From Acidobacteriota bacterium (GTDB lineage Bacteria; Acidobacteriota; Blastocatellia; Pyrinomonadales; Pyrinomonadaceae): a stretch of DNA of 64,000 nt. The notes under the pieces are model-generated. The model was not told where the DNA came from, did not search any database, and worked only from the letters and a program-made list of their open reading frames with translations. Position 1 is the first letter of the stretch. The number at the start of each line of letters is the position of its first letter. The position numbers and the translations under genes were made by a program. This document shows positions 8,098-17,446 of the stretch, one piece after another. Where the stretch lies: NCBI GenBank assembly GCA_025463135.1, contig JAOAPY010000047.1:62001-126000 (forward strand), in the 5' to 3' direction.

Positions 8098-9995
8098 CAG
8101 GCCACCGCTATCTCAATCATTTCCGTCACAGCAGCCGGAACGCGGCGAGCAGCCAAATACTGCCGCGCCCAGGATTCATAAACAGCGCAGCGAAACAGAA
8201 GATTGAACGACGACGCCGGCAGCGTGCCCGCTTGAAAGCGACCAAGCAACCTGGCGACGCCTCGCTGATCGACAATCTCAGAGAGATACTCAGGGTTTTG
8301 TAATGACTCTCGCACCCAACCTGCCAACGGCCCGTTAAGCCAGCTCGCAAACGGAGTGGAAAAGCCGAGCTTGCTCTTGCGCGTCCTGATGCGCTCTGGA
8401 AGAATTCCCCGCAAGGCTCCTCGCATTATTCTCTTGGTCCAGCCATCGGACAGACGCATATCGGCGGGCAAGGTGGCGAGCCACTCAACAAAAACGTGAT
8501 CTACAAACGGTACCCTTGATTCAATGCCGAAAGCCATTGTGTTTCGGTCTTCATAGCGTAGCAACAGCGGCAGGCTGTACTGCTTGATATCGGCTTCAGT
8601 GCGTTTGCCTAGCGAAGTAGCGACGCCGAGCGCGGGGGGACGCGAAGGAGGCGCCGCGCCATTCCAGAGATCGTCAACTTCACTCAAAGACTTGAAGAGA
8701 TAGCGCCGACCGTAACTAAAGTCACTGGTGCGCAGGATCGCAGGACTGGAAAAGAAGCGCGCTGCTTCATAGGCAGCACGCGCGTAGTGACTTGCAGCGC
8801 TGAGTTGGCGCAGATACACCAGAATGAACTTGCGGTAGCCTGCAAGTTGTTCATCAGCTCCCTGTCCATCAAGCAGGACTTTGACTCCGGAAGCCTTTGC
8901 CAATCGAGCAACGCAGTAGTGCGCGTAAGGACCGGTGCCGGCAACCGGCTCTTCCTGATACCAAAGCCACTGGTCCATCTCGGCGCGAAATTGCTCGCCG
9001 TTGGGAAAGACTTCATGACTCTGGCAACCGGTCGCCCGCTGAACCTCATTCATGTAAGGCCGTTCGTCAATTGCAGGCTCGTCAAAACAGGCGCTGAATA
9101 CATGCTGCCAATCGTCACGCCAGATTCCTTTGCGGCGCAGTTCATTATTGATAACGCAAACGATAGCCGAAGAGTCGAGACCGCCGCTCAGCGCGCTTCC
9201 CACTGGCACATCTGAACGCAGGTGAAGTTGCACGACGTCTTCGAAGCGCTCGCGAAATTCTTTCTCGAGGAGCTTGCGTCTTTCGGGGGCGGCATGCAGT
9301 TCTTCGTTAACCTCGAAGTCCCAATATCGCCAGAGCTTCAGCCCTACTCTTGCCTGCCAGCTCAACGCATGCGCCGCGGGAAGTCGGTGAATGCCGGCAA
9401 GCATGGTCTCCGCAGCTTCGTGATCTAACAGGTTCCACGCCAGGTAATCGGCCGCGAGTTTTTGATTGACGCATTGAGCAGGGGAAAACTCGAGCAGCGC
9501 TTTGAGCTCGGAAGAGAAAGCCAGCAGATGATCGCCATCGGTGTAGTAATGAAACGGCTTGATGCCCAGGCGATCGCGGGCGGCAAACAGGCGGAGTTCG
9601 TAACTGTCCCAGATGGCGAAAGCAAACATTCCGCGCAACCGCTTGAGACAGTCGCTGCCCCATTGAACATAGGCCGCCAGTAGAACCTCGGTGTCAGAGT
9701 GGCCACGAAACACATGACCAAGTTTCTTTAGCTCTTCGGCCAGCTCTATATAGTTATAGATTTCGCCGTTGTAAGTGATCCAATAGCGTCCGCCGTGATC
9801 GGACATTGGTTGATGTCCGGCATCGCTAGTGTCAATGATCGCCAGCCGGCAATGGCCCAGCGACACACCCTCGTTGTCATGGAAACCCTCGCCGTCCGGG
9901 CCCCGATGGCGCTGCGCCGCAATCATGCGTCGCACCACCCTCGGCGCATCATCCCGCGCACCGCTGTCAAAGACTATTCCGGCTATGCCACACAT
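8097..9995 (-). CDS. Asparagine-synthase-like glutamine amidotransferase (AsnB family), copy 1
   Basis: This 632-residue class II glutamine amidotransferase begins MCGIAG, so Cys2 is the N-terminal nucleophile that releases ammonia from glutamine. The C-terminal synthetase domain has the ATP pyrophosphatase loop ALSGGLDSSAIVCV, followed by DGQGADEQLAGYRKF and the late VPFVDH segment, all typical of AsnB. AsnB-like proteins in polysaccharide clusters often amidate uronic acids rather than make free asparagine; WbpS, associated with galacturonamide in a Pseudomonas O-antigen, is an example. The position in the middle of the sugar block supports a role of that kind, but this is inference. It is coupled to the GT4 gene downstream. 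A second, divergent copy lies at 21693-23666. Confidence 0.9.
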   Translation of the reverse strand: MCGIAGIVFDSGARDDAPRVVRRMIAAQRHRGPDGEGFHDNEGVSLGHCRLAIIDTSDAGHQPMSDHGGRYWITYNGEIYNYIELAEELKKLGHVFRGHSDTEVLLAAYVQWGSDCLKRLRGMFAFAIWDSYELRLFAARDRLGIKPFHYYTDGDHLLAFSSELKALLEFSPAQCVNQKLAADYLAWNLLDHEAAETMLAGIHRLPAAHALSWQARVGLKLWRYWDFEVNEELHAAPERRKLLEKEFRERFEDVVQLHLRSDVPVGSALSGGLDSSAIVCVINNELRRKGIWRDDWQHVFSACFDEPAIDERPYMNEVQRATGCQSHEVFPNGEQFRAEMDQWLWYQEEPVAGTGPYAHYCVARLAKASGVKVLLDGQGADEQLAGYRKFILVYLRQLSAASHYARAAYEAARFFSSPAILRTSDFSYGRRYLFKSLSEVDDLWNGAAPPSRPPALGVATSLGKRTEADIKQYSLPLLLRYEDRNTMAFGIESRVPFVDHVFVEWLATLPADMRLSDGWTKRIMRGALRGILPERIRTRKSKLGFSTPFASWLNGPLAGWVRESLQNPEYLSEIVDQRGVARLLGRFQAGTLPASSFNLLFRCAVYESWARQYLAARRVPAAVTEMIEIAVA

Positions 9996-10077
9996 GGTTC
10001 TTTACGAGTTGAAGAGCGTCTGGGACTGGACGCTTCCAGCGTGCCTGCATTGTAATCGTTATCGTCGTGAGTAACTT

Positions 10078-11274
10078 TCACTTGTCGGACGCTGCGGCCT
10101 CTCGGCGAAAGCCTCTGATGCCAACGTTCTGACGGTAGCTTTCAGGAACGGAATCGGGTGGCTGTTCGTCGCGCAGCATTTCGAGGTGCGCATATTCTGC
10201 GGACTCAAACCATTCCGCGACCTCTTCATATGTGTGCCGATGAGCGAATGGAGGGGTTAAGCGATCTCGAGCAGCATGTAACGCTTCGTTCCAGCCGTAC
10301 TTCGCTGTATTTGCCGCACCATACTTTCTTCTCACATGTAAGTTCTGGTAAAGGATGTAGAAAGGTAAAGTTGGTAGCAGCGCCGCAGTCTGTCCGGCCT
10401 TCGGCAACCGGGATAGCACAGGCCGCACTAACCCTTCGATACTCATCAGGAGTCGTCGCAGCGTGGTCACTTTCTCGTGTTCATGAGAGTACAGCCAGAC
10501 ATAAAGCATCCCGTTCTTTTCCTTAGCAAGAGGCGCAACGCTGCGGAATGCCGCAGAGGTTGAAAAGGTGTGATGCAGTACGCCGTGGGTGTAGACGACA
10601 TCAAAAGTGTTCGGACGAAATGGCGGCGCAAAGATAGAGGCCTGAACTATGTGCAACAAAGGGTTCTTGCCAAAATAGTGTTGGGCCTGATCAACCGCGT
10701 ATCCTAAATCGATGCCGACGATCTCACACCGTTCCTTCCGGGACAACATATCGGCCGTTCCCCCGATTCCGATCCCCACCTCCAGAACCAACTTGTCTCT
10801 AAGACTGTGTTTGCCCAGGCCCAATTCATAACGTTTGCAATTTAGCGCGTTCTCAGTTGAGACATTCCAATAGCCATCGCCGGTCCACTTGTATCCGGTC
10901 CACTCTGTTGAAAAATTACGTAGGACATTTTCCTCACCTGGCGGCGGGGAGCCAGAGGGCAATTTATAGTTACCAAGATGTTCGCTTAGCCAGGCCGCGT
11001 TGCCTCTTGCGTGTACCTCGGCAACCTCCGAAGAGTAGGTGAGCATTCTGGGGATTCCATTGTGAATTGGATAGTAAACGCCGCAAGCTTGGCAACCCAA
11101 CGCACCACTCATTATCTCAACTTCAATTTCCTCACTACTTCCGATTGGCGCCACTCTTTCTAAAATTTCATGGTCGTCAGCATCCAGACTAGATCTCCCT
11201 GATTGCGCTGCGAAGAGTGTGAGATCTCCAAAGCATTGCGGGCAAACCAACCATCTGAGCAGGCGGGATTTCAT
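10078..11274 (-). CDS. SAM-dependent methyltransferase with N-terminal zinc-ribbon (Trm112-like) segment
   Basis: This 398-residue protein starts with a Trm112-type metal-binding segment (LVCPQCFGDL near residue 10 and GCQACGVYYPIHNGIPRML near residue 75). A class I methyltransferase fold follows, with motif I LVLEVGIGIGGTADML, an acidic loop (IVGIDLGYAVDQA) and TFDVVYTHGVLHHTF. Proteins with this layout are common in polysaccharide clusters and probably methylate sugars or linked groups, but the acceptor is unknown. It is preceded by another methyltransferase 16 bases upstream (11291-11968), suggesting co-translation and possibly two methylations of the same repeat unit. ATG at 11274 is supported by conserved residues immediately after it. 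Confidence 0.82.
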   Translation of the reverse strand: MKSRLLRWLVCPQCFGDLTLFAAQSGRSSLDADDHEILERVAPIGSSEEIEVEIMSGALGCQACGVYYPIHNGIPRMLTYSSEVAEVHARGNAAWLSEHLGNYKLPSGSPPPGEENVLRNFSTEWTGYKWTGDGYWNVSTENALNCKRYELGLGKHSLRDKLVLEVGIGIGGTADMLSRKERCEIVGIDLGYAVDQAQHYFGKNPLLHIVQASIFAPPFRPNTFDVVYTHGVLHHTFSTSAAFRSVAPLAKEKNGMLYVWLYSHEHEKVTTLRRLLMSIEGLVRPVLSRLPKAGQTAALLPTLPFYILYQNLHVRRKYGAANTAKYGWNEALHAARDRLTPPFAHRHTYEEVAEWFESAEYAHLEMLRDEQPPDSVPESYRQNVGIRGFRREAAASDK

Positions 11275-11290
11275 GAAACGCTACCTGCGC

Positions 11291-11968
11291 TCACTTGGTT
11301 GCTACACCGGCAACGATGTAGCGCCAATTAGTGGGAACCACCGGGTCGATTAGATATTTATCGAACCAGCTCAACACTTCTCGCTGCCTCTCAGTCCTGC
11401 CAAACGCCCCCAGAAAACCAATGGTGCGATAGGTTACTTTTGAAAACGGTGAGAGAAACTCGTCGAGTTCCCTTAGAGATAAGTAACGCCAATCGCGCCC
11501 CCACTTCACAAATCGGCGTCGAAAGAACTGATGTGCAGTAGAGCCCGTAAGGTTTTCGGCAAATAAGAGTTCGCCTCCTGTTTTTAGAGCTTTATGCATT
11601 TCACTAACGGCCTTTTGCTGTCGTTCTTTGTGGTCGTTTACTCCGACTCCGCCGAGCACTGATTTGAAGAGAACTACATCGAAATAATTCGTGTAGGGAA
11701 TACTTGTGGCATCAACAGACTCGTACGTCACCAGATCTGAGACTCCATGTTCCTGATGCTTCCGAATAGCGGCATTCGTTGGTCCTTCTAGATCCGAGCA
11801 GATGACACTGGCTCCTTGTAAGGCGAGCCAGAGTGAAAGGCCCCCGTTCTGACTACCAACTTCCAGCGCCTTACATCCCGCAAAGTCCTGGCCAGATTGC
11901 TGACGCCAGTATTCCAGCGCGAGTGACCAATTCCTAACATCCCATTGAATATAATCCCTTGCTGTCAC
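11291..11968 (-). CDS. Class I SAM-dependent methyltransferase
   Basis: This 225-residue protein with a GTG start has the class I motifs: CKALEVGSQNGGLSLWLA (motif I), VICSDLEGPT (acidic loop end) and YFDVVLFKSVLGGVG (motif IV region), then a MHKALKTGGELLFAENL segment typical of small-molecule or glycan methyltransferases. No metal-binding domain is present. It lies between a GT4 gene (42 bases upstream) and the zinc-ribbon methyltransferase. The substrate is probably a sugar hydroxyl of the polysaccharide, but this rests on context only. Confidence 0.8.
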   Translation of the reverse strand: MTARDYIQWDVRNWSLALEYWRQQSGQDFAGCKALEVGSQNGGLSLWLALQGASVICSDLEGPTNAAIRKHQEHGVSDLVTYESVDATSIPYTNYFDVVLFKSVLGGVGVNDHKERQQKAVSEMHKALKTGGELLFAENLTGSTAHQFFRRRFVKWGRDWRYLSLRELDEFLSPFSKVTYRTIGFLGAFGRTERQREVLSWFDKYLIDPVVPTNWRYIVAGVATK

Positions 11969-12010
11969 GTCCTGGTTAATAGTAGGTCGCTTTCAAACTG
12001 TTGCCTGATT

Positions 12011-13219
12011 TCAACCGCTGGGATGGTTCATGTTCTCTTGGCTGATATCGTCGTGCAGAAGGCGAAGTTCATCGATCATTCCTTCAGCAAATCGCTCTAG
12101 AGTATATGCTCGCGTCCGCACTAGTCCCTGCTCGATTAAGCGTAAACGCAATTTCTCATCGTCCAATATGCTCACAATCGAGGCGGCCATCGCCTCGGGA
12201 TTATTCGGTGGCACCAGGAGTCCGTCGGAGTCGTTTGTAACTGAGGATGGGACGCCGCCTACGCTTGTTGCCACGACTGGACAGCCGAAGCCTCGAGCCT
12301 CTACCAGCGTTCGCGGAGTTCCCTCTGACAAACTTGGCAACACAAAGAGGTCATGAGTTCGGTAAAGATCAAATAACGGCTCCCCAAAATGGATCATCCC
12401 TTTTTGTACTATGTCGTTCCTGTAGGGGTTCTCTTCGATCCGAGCTTGAATCCGTCCTTCGGCGCCCGTAGCGCGATCCGTGCCACCGACGAGTGTTAAC
12501 TTGAGCGGACGGTGGCGACGAATCTGCGTAAATGCATCAAGCAATGTCTCCACCCCTTTCTCCGGTCGGAGATAGCCGATGAACAACAGCCGTGGTGGAT
12601 TGCCCAGTGCAAAACTCGTACGCGGTTTCATTTCATGGCTGAGGATTGCAGAAGAAATAATCACCTTACCATTTCGGCACTTCAACAGGTCCCAGAGCTC
12701 CTTCCCATTCGTAACGACTCGCGTTCTGTCCTCAGCGATCAGGCGACGCATGCTAGCCATTGAATGAAGGGCGAATCTTCTCGCAAGGATTTTCATCGGT
12801 CCACCATAGTCAGTGGAAACTCTTACTATCTCGCAGGGATTCGAGGCCACCTGAAGTAGTTTCGGTTTACCCAGATTTCGCAAGCACAGCGGTAACTGAA
12901 ATGGCAGGCGAATGAGTAATAAGTCCACTGACTGGGCAAAGCGTTGAAGGATTCTGCTGGTTTGCAGGTAGAAAGCTTGAGATTCGAGCGTGCTCCGCAG
13001 CGGCGGCAGTTCCGTAATCGCTGTCCCAGGAAATTGCAGAGAATAGTTCATGTCTGCCTGAGGCGTAGACACTACGGGGAGACACACACGCGTATCAGGA
13101 ATCCGACGCCTAATCTGTTCCAGCAAGCGGCCAATCGAGAAATTGAGCAAGACCTGCCCATCACTGTTACGCGCCGCGACATCTCCCGCAATTACCCCAA
13201 GCCTAAAATCGAGGGTCAT
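12011..13219 (-). CDS. Glycosyltransferase family 4
   Basis: This 402-residue GT-B glycosyltransferase has a C-terminal donor-binding half that is clear: PRLLFIGYLRPEKGVETLLDA cut in the usual place, HFGEPLFDLYRTHDLFVLPS, then the EX7E motif in SEGTPRTLVEARGFGCPVVA and VGGVPSSVTNDSDGLLVPP. The N-terminal half is divergent, as usual for acceptor domains. Its ATG at 13219 overlaps the carbamoyltransferase stop by four bases (ATGA, 13216-13219), so the two genes are translationally coupled and may act on the same residue. Donor and acceptor sugars are not predictable. Confidence 0.9.
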   Translation of the reverse strand: MTLDFRLGVIAGDVAARNSDGQVLLNFSIGRLLEQIRRRIPDTRVCLPVVSTPQADMNYSLQFPGTAITELPPLRSTLESQAFYLQTSRILQRFAQSVDLLLIRLPFQLPLCLRNLGKPKLLQVASNPCEIVRVSTDYGGPMKILARRFALHSMASMRRLIAEDRTRVVTNGKELWDLLKCRNGKVIISSAILSHEMKPRTSFALGNPPRLLFIGYLRPEKGVETLLDAFTQIRRHRPLKLTLVGGTDRATGAEGRIQARIEENPYRNDIVQKGMIHFGEPLFDLYRTHDLFVLPSLSEGTPRTLVEARGFGCPVVATSVGGVPSSVTNDSDGLLVPPNNPEAMAASIVSILDDEKLRLRLIEQGLVRTRAYTLERFAEGMIDELRLLHDDISQENMNHPSG

Positions 13220-14937
13220 GATAGGCGTGTTGCGTAGCTCTTTCTCACGATGAAGGTCCCGAGATTGAGATACTGCAAGCCCGATTCGCGGAATACGTAG
13301 AGGGCATCCGCGGCGTTACGACAGATTGGAAAGCCATGGAGGTTAAAGGATGTGTTGAGGATTACCCCGCGACCTGTTTGACGATCGAAAGCCTTCAGGA
13401 TCGCAGCCATCTCTGGGTTCTGTTCTTCGGTCAGTATTTGGGCTCGGCAGGTGAGGTCGGCATTATGAACTGCCGCAATCAGATCTCGAAAATTCTCCTT
13501 CGTATCAAACGTCATCATCATGTAAGGACTGGGCAACTTCTTCGGGTTTTGCAGATAATCATGTTGACGATGCGCCATCATCATTGGAGCAAATGGCATC
13601 CAAAAATCCCGCTTCTTTACCATTCGATTTATGACCCGCACGACATCCAGATCTTTGGGATCGGCCAGAATGGAACGATTGCCGAGGGCGCGGGCGCCAA
13701 ACTCCATGCGGCCTGCACATCGGGCGACGGGATGTCCGTCAGCTAATAATCCGGCGATAGTTTCGGCAAGGTCGTTGGGTCTCTCGTACGAGTATCCCGA
13801 TTTCTGCAGTGCGGCCAGGGTTTCCTTCTCATCTAAATCGTCGCCGAGATAAAAATCCTTTAACGGCGGTAAGGGAGCCCGATCGCCAAAACGCTTCGTA
13901 GCTTCCAGGTAATACGCCCCGATTGGTAGTGTCTCGTCGCCGCAGGAAGGAAAGGCTTCGAAGCTCTTAACTTCCGGGAGCTCAGCAATCCGCTTGTTTG
14001 CCTTAACGTTCATGAATACGCCGCCACCCGCCAGAATTTTCCCGATGCCGGTTGCCTTCACTGCATTGGCTGTCCAGGTGGCAAGAATGTCCTCAGTGAA
14101 TCTTTGCAGTCCGGCGCAGATATGATCGAAACGCTTGTTCTTCAGGTCAGCGACTAACCTCGCGTGAATGTCATTGGTGCGGCGGAGAGTTTTGCGTCGC
14201 AATGACAATCCCCTGTCATCAAGACCCAGATAAGCATGGAAGATGTCTGCCGTTTCGGCGGCAGCCCTCTCGGAGGCGTATGGTGCCATTCCCATTAACT
14301 TGTATTCATGCTCCATGGGTACAAAGCCGGAAAGATAAGTGACCCAGGAATAGAGGGCCCCCAGCGAGTTTTCCCACGGGGTGACTGCCACTTCCTCCAT
14401 GCCGCTCCCGCCCATAATTCGGACGCTCGCACAGGCGAGGTCTCCGGATCCATCACAGGTCAGAACAAGATATCGATCCAACGCGTTTCGTCGCAGGCCG
14501 TAATAAGCGGTTGCCCCGTGCGTAAGGTGGTGGTCGTAAAAGGCTAAAGGGACTTCTCCAAGTCCTTCGGCTGCAAGTAAGGTTTTAAGGGTGTCCCGTC
14601 CATAGTTTCGCCTGAGACCGATGATCAAGGGCATGGCCAGCCGCTGGCGCAATAGGCCGGCGACAGTCTCTTGCCTCCGATAGGACTTCAGTATGTCGTC
14701 GCGCGCGTGGTAACGGCAGAAGACTGCGTCAGCGCCATGGACGATTACTTCCAGATCACGGGCTGAAGCGCCAACGTAATTGAGACACGCTTGTATGGCT
14801 TGCTTGGGAAACCCCCAGTAGTTCTTTTCGCCATTCAGTCGCTCTTCTTGAATCGCATAGATGAGCCCGGATGAATCACCGACGCAAACGCTGGCATTGT
14901 GCCCCGCGTGAATTGCCAGAATAAATTTTCCTACCAT
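13216..14937 (-). CDS. Carbamoyltransferase, NodU/CmcH/TobZ family
   Basis: This 573-residue enzyme would transfer a carbamoyl group from carbamoyl phosphate (through carbamoyl-AMP) to a sugar hydroxyl. The N-terminal Kae1-like domain shows AIHAGHNASVCV near residue 8, the EERLNGEKNYWGFP segment, YDHHLTHGATAYYG with paired metal-binding histidines, LTCDGSGDLACASV, and HEYKLMGMAPY. The C-terminal YrdC-like domain includes EFGARALGNRSILADP, KKRDFWMPFAP and GVILNTSFNLHGFPI. All segments of the full-length family are present (usual length about 550-600). The gene is coupled by ATGA to a GT4. Within a polysaccharide block it most likely O-carbamoylates a sugar of the repeat unit. Confidence 0.93.
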   Translation of the reverse strand: MVGKFILAIHAGHNASVCVGDSSGLIYAIQEERLNGEKNYWGFPKQAIQACLNYVGASARDLEVIVHGADAVFCRYHARDDILKSYRRQETVAGLLRQRLAMPLIIGLRRNYGRDTLKTLLAAEGLGEVPLAFYDHHLTHGATAYYGLRRNALDRYLVLTCDGSGDLACASVRIMGGSGMEEVAVTPWENSLGALYSWVTYLSGFVPMEHEYKLMGMAPYASERAAAETADIFHAYLGLDDRGLSLRRKTLRRTNDIHARLVADLKNKRFDHICAGLQRFTEDILATWTANAVKATGIGKILAGGGVFMNVKANKRIAELPEVKSFEAFPSCGDETLPIGAYYLEATKRFGDRAPLPPLKDFYLGDDLDEKETLAALQKSGYSYERPNDLAETIAGLLADGHPVARCAGRMEFGARALGNRSILADPKDLDVVRVINRMVKKRDFWMPFAPMMMAHRQHDYLQNPKKLPSPYMMMTFDTKENFRDLIAAVHNADLTCRAQILTEEQNPEMAAILKAFDRQTGRGVILNTSFNLHGFPICRNAADALYVFRESGLQYLNLGTFIVRKSYATRLS

Positions 14938-15033
14938 GGGATGGGGAATAACCTCGGAACTGCGATTCTCCTTTCGAAAGAAGGTCTGAGTTAGATTTAT
15001 TTTGCGTTAATTATCAATCTGGGACTCACGAAG

Positions 15034-16368
15034 TTAAATGCGGGGTGCGAAGCAGTCATGACGTCGGGTGATAGCCCAGCATCCCTCAATCATGCATAAA
15101 CCTATACAAAGACCAAGACCTATACAAAAGCTGGGACTGTAGAGAACCTCATCCGTAAACATTCCTCTCAATACCCACAGCACCACTATCATACGAAGGA
15201 GGATATGTCCGCTGTGCATTTGACCAATCAATGCACGAGATAATGGACGACCAAACCGCGGTCGCTTCCACAGTTGCCAAGCAAAGTACCCAAGGCAGCT
15301 AAACGCAATGAAGCCAGAACCACCAATAATTTGCAGGATCGCATTGTGCGGACCCAGGACTCTTGCATCGCCGAGGGAATGGATAACCGCCGCTTCACGT
15401 GGCAAACGGCGCCCCAACTCCCGGGAGAGTCCGGAAGGAGAGACTCCGAGAACCGGGTTTTCGAGTCCAATACTCAATGACTGAGAAGCGACATCTAGTC
15501 GAACCATATCACCACTATATCCTTCCTCAGTCTGGGTGACACGCCTCTCGACTTCTCCTGAGCCGGTGTAGTGCACAACGGCGTAGTAGGTGCTAAAAAC
15601 AATCACACTCATTAAGATCCCGGAACGTCTGCCGCGGCCTCGTCCATACGTCATTAGGCCGATGAAGATGGCGCCCAGCCACCCCGAACGGTTGGCGCTT
15701 GAAAAGATTGCCACAGTCATGACCACTGTGGAGGCAGCCAGGATTATTCGCAGTGCTTTTGGAGCCGTACGATCGAGTACAAGATTGAGGGACAGAAATA
15801 GGGAGGGAAGAATATATAAGGAAAAGGCATTCTTATTAGCTATTACTCTACTGACGTCGACACCGCCGCCAATACCAAACATCTCACCACCAGACATGAT
15901 GTTGTAAATGGAGAGGACCGTTGTAGCGATACTCAGCGCCAGAACCGCTGCGCGGAAATCAGCTCTTGTGCGGACCAAAAGCGCTGTACTAATAATCGTC
16001 ACACCAGAGGCTCCAATTTTTAGAATGTCATCAATGGAGAAAAAACCAGTTGCGACAGAAAGTATGTAGAAGAATTCAAAGCCAATAAGGGCAAAAAGGG
16101 CACGCCGCGGAAATTGCGCGATCCTGCGAGGTCCTACGAAAAGCAGAAGGGGCACTAGAAGGAATATGTAAGGGTGCACCAATAGCCCGCCAACTGGCAC
16201 ACGCAATGGCTTGACAGCTGATGCGGTTAGAAGTAGGCACAAGATGAAAAGGGAGATTCCGCTTCCGGTAAGATTTCCAAGAGCGTTGGATTGCCCAACC
16301 CGCCGAGCGATGAAACTGGCGCGTGTTACCGAACCAAGTGCTGAAGGGCTTAGCGCGGAAACGTTCAT
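15034..16368 (-). CDS. O-antigen polymerase/ligase-like membrane protein (candidate Wzy)
   Basis: This is a 444-residue protein with about ten to twelve hydrophobic segments (for example ISLFILCLLLTASAV, PYIFLLVPLLLFVG, and several between residues 85 and 290) and a periplasmic loop around residues 290-350 (ASQSLSIGLENPVLGVSPSG then GPHNAILQIIGGSGFIAFS), which is the Wzy/WaaL signature. Its position among the glycosyltransferase genes makes it the better candidate for the repeat-unit polymerase Wzy, with the protein at 2853-4268 as possible ligase; this split is inference. ATG at 16368 overlaps the upstream GT2 stop by four bases (ATGA). Confidence 0.82.
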   Translation of the reverse strand: MNVSALSPSALGSVTRASFIARRVGQSNALGNLTGSGISLFILCLLLTASAVKPLRVPVGGLLVHPYIFLLVPLLLFVGPRRIAQFPRRALFALIGFEFFYILSVATGFFSIDDILKIGASGVTIISTALLVRTRADFRAAVLALSIATTVLSIYNIMSGGEMFGIGGGVDVSRVIANKNAFSLYILPSLFLSLNLVLDRTAPKALRIILAASTVVMTVAIFSSANRSGWLGAIFIGLMTYGRGRGRRSGILMSVIVFSTYYAVVHYTGSGEVERRVTQTEEGYSGDMVRLDVASQSLSIGLENPVLGVSPSGLSRELGRRLPREAAVIHSLGDARVLGPHNAILQIIGGSGFIAFSCLGYFAWQLWKRPRFGRPLSRALIGQMHSGHILLRMIVVLWVLRGMFTDEVLYSPSFCIGLGLCIGLCMIEGCWAITRRHDCFAPRI

Positions 16369-17426
16369 ATCGTCGTGCCCTTTCCCCTGGTCGACTGCTC
16401 GAAACCATACGCGCGTTTGGCAATACTCTGGCCTAATGGGTGCAAGGTCAACAAGGCCGCTAGCGCTATAGCTTTTCTGTTGCGCTTGGTTAATTGGGGA
16501 TAAGCAGCCCGTCCGAAGTCCAGGATTCGTTGCGCTCGCTGTCTTTGCCCGCGCGCCAGTGTGGCGAGGCCATGGCGCGCGATGTCGTACTCAACAAATG
16601 CGCGTGCCACTTGCTCTCTGGTCATGCCGGCGCGCGCCAGCAAAACTTCATCCAACTCCAACGTAGAGCTGTATTCGTCGACTAAATATTTTAGGGCACC
16701 GGTCGAGGCTTGCTGCGCAGTCTGGTTTTGCGGATGCCAGCGATAGGCAAACAGTGGACGGTCGATAAAGTAAGCGGTTTCAGCAACAGCCAACAGCCGC
16801 CAGTGGAACCATTTGTCAGGATTGATGAGCCGGCCTCCGCCGTAGCCTTCAACTTTTTGGTAAAGGTCGCGCCGGTAGGCCGTGCTCGCGAAATTGAAAG
16901 GGTTCTTCATTGTCTGCAAACAACGTCGGAGTAGTTCCGGTGCCGGGACTCTATAGACCGGAGCATCCAGAACAGTCTCAAGCGCTGGTACTCGATCAGT
17001 CTCACGCCACACTTGCATCTCGGGTCCGATTTTCCCAGTCACTACGTCCTGGGAATCGATCACGTCGACAGCAGAACTTATGACTGCAGTATCCCGCTCA
17101 GAACCGAGCCCCTCAGCGAAGTCCTTGTATGCAGAGAGAGCGCCGGGCCGCACTAGATCATCGGAGGAAAGCATGATCATCCAATCGCCCGTGGCCATGC
17201 TCGCGGCCTTGTCGAGGTTGCCGGCAAAGCCAACGTTGCATGCGTTTACGCGCGTGAGTATGCGAGGGTCGTGGATACCTTTGATGATCTCTACCGAGCG
17301 ATCAGTGCTGGCATTATCCGAGATTAGAACTTCGAGATCATCATGCGATTGTTCGAGGACGCTACGAATGGTGCGCTCGATATATTGCTCGTAGTTATAG
17401 TTGGGGATGCAAATGGAAAACTTCAT
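16365..17426 (-). CDS. Glycosyltransferase family 2 (GT-A)
   Basis: This 353-residue protein starts from the ATG at 17426 (MKFSICIPNYNYEQYI), where the GT2 fold begins; a longer open frame upstream to 17558 would overlap the preceding gene and adds unrelated residues. Landmarks are the nucleotide-binding strand SICIPNYNYE, ISDNASTDRSVEI, NVGFAGNLDKA, and ATGDWMIMLSSDDLVRPGAL, where SSDD stands in the DXD position that binds the metal-nucleotide. The C-terminal half (WHWR region and HPQNQTAQQ) is typical of single-domain cytosolic GT2 enzymes. It would add one sugar to the lipid-linked unit. It overlaps the downstream Wzy-like gene by ATGA and follows a GT4 gene by 20 bases. Confidence 0.9.
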   Translation of the reverse strand: MKFSICIPNYNYEQYIERTIRSVLEQSHDDLEVLISDNASTDRSVEIIKGIHDPRILTRVNACNVGFAGNLDKAASMATGDWMIMLSSDDLVRPGALSAYKDFAEGLGSERDTAVISSAVDVIDSQDVVTGKIGPEMQVWRETDRVPALETVLDAPVYRVPAPELLRRCLQTMKNPFNFASTAYRRDLYQKVEGYGGGRLINPDKWFHWRLLAVAETAYFIDRPLFAYRWHPQNQTAQQASTGALKYLVDEYSSTLELDEVLLARAGMTREQVARAFVEYDIARHGLATLARGQRQRAQRILDFGRAAYPQLTKRNRKAIALAALLTLHPLGQSIAKRAYGFEQSTRGKGTTI

Positions 17427-17446
17427 CGCAATTCGCGCGTTGCTAT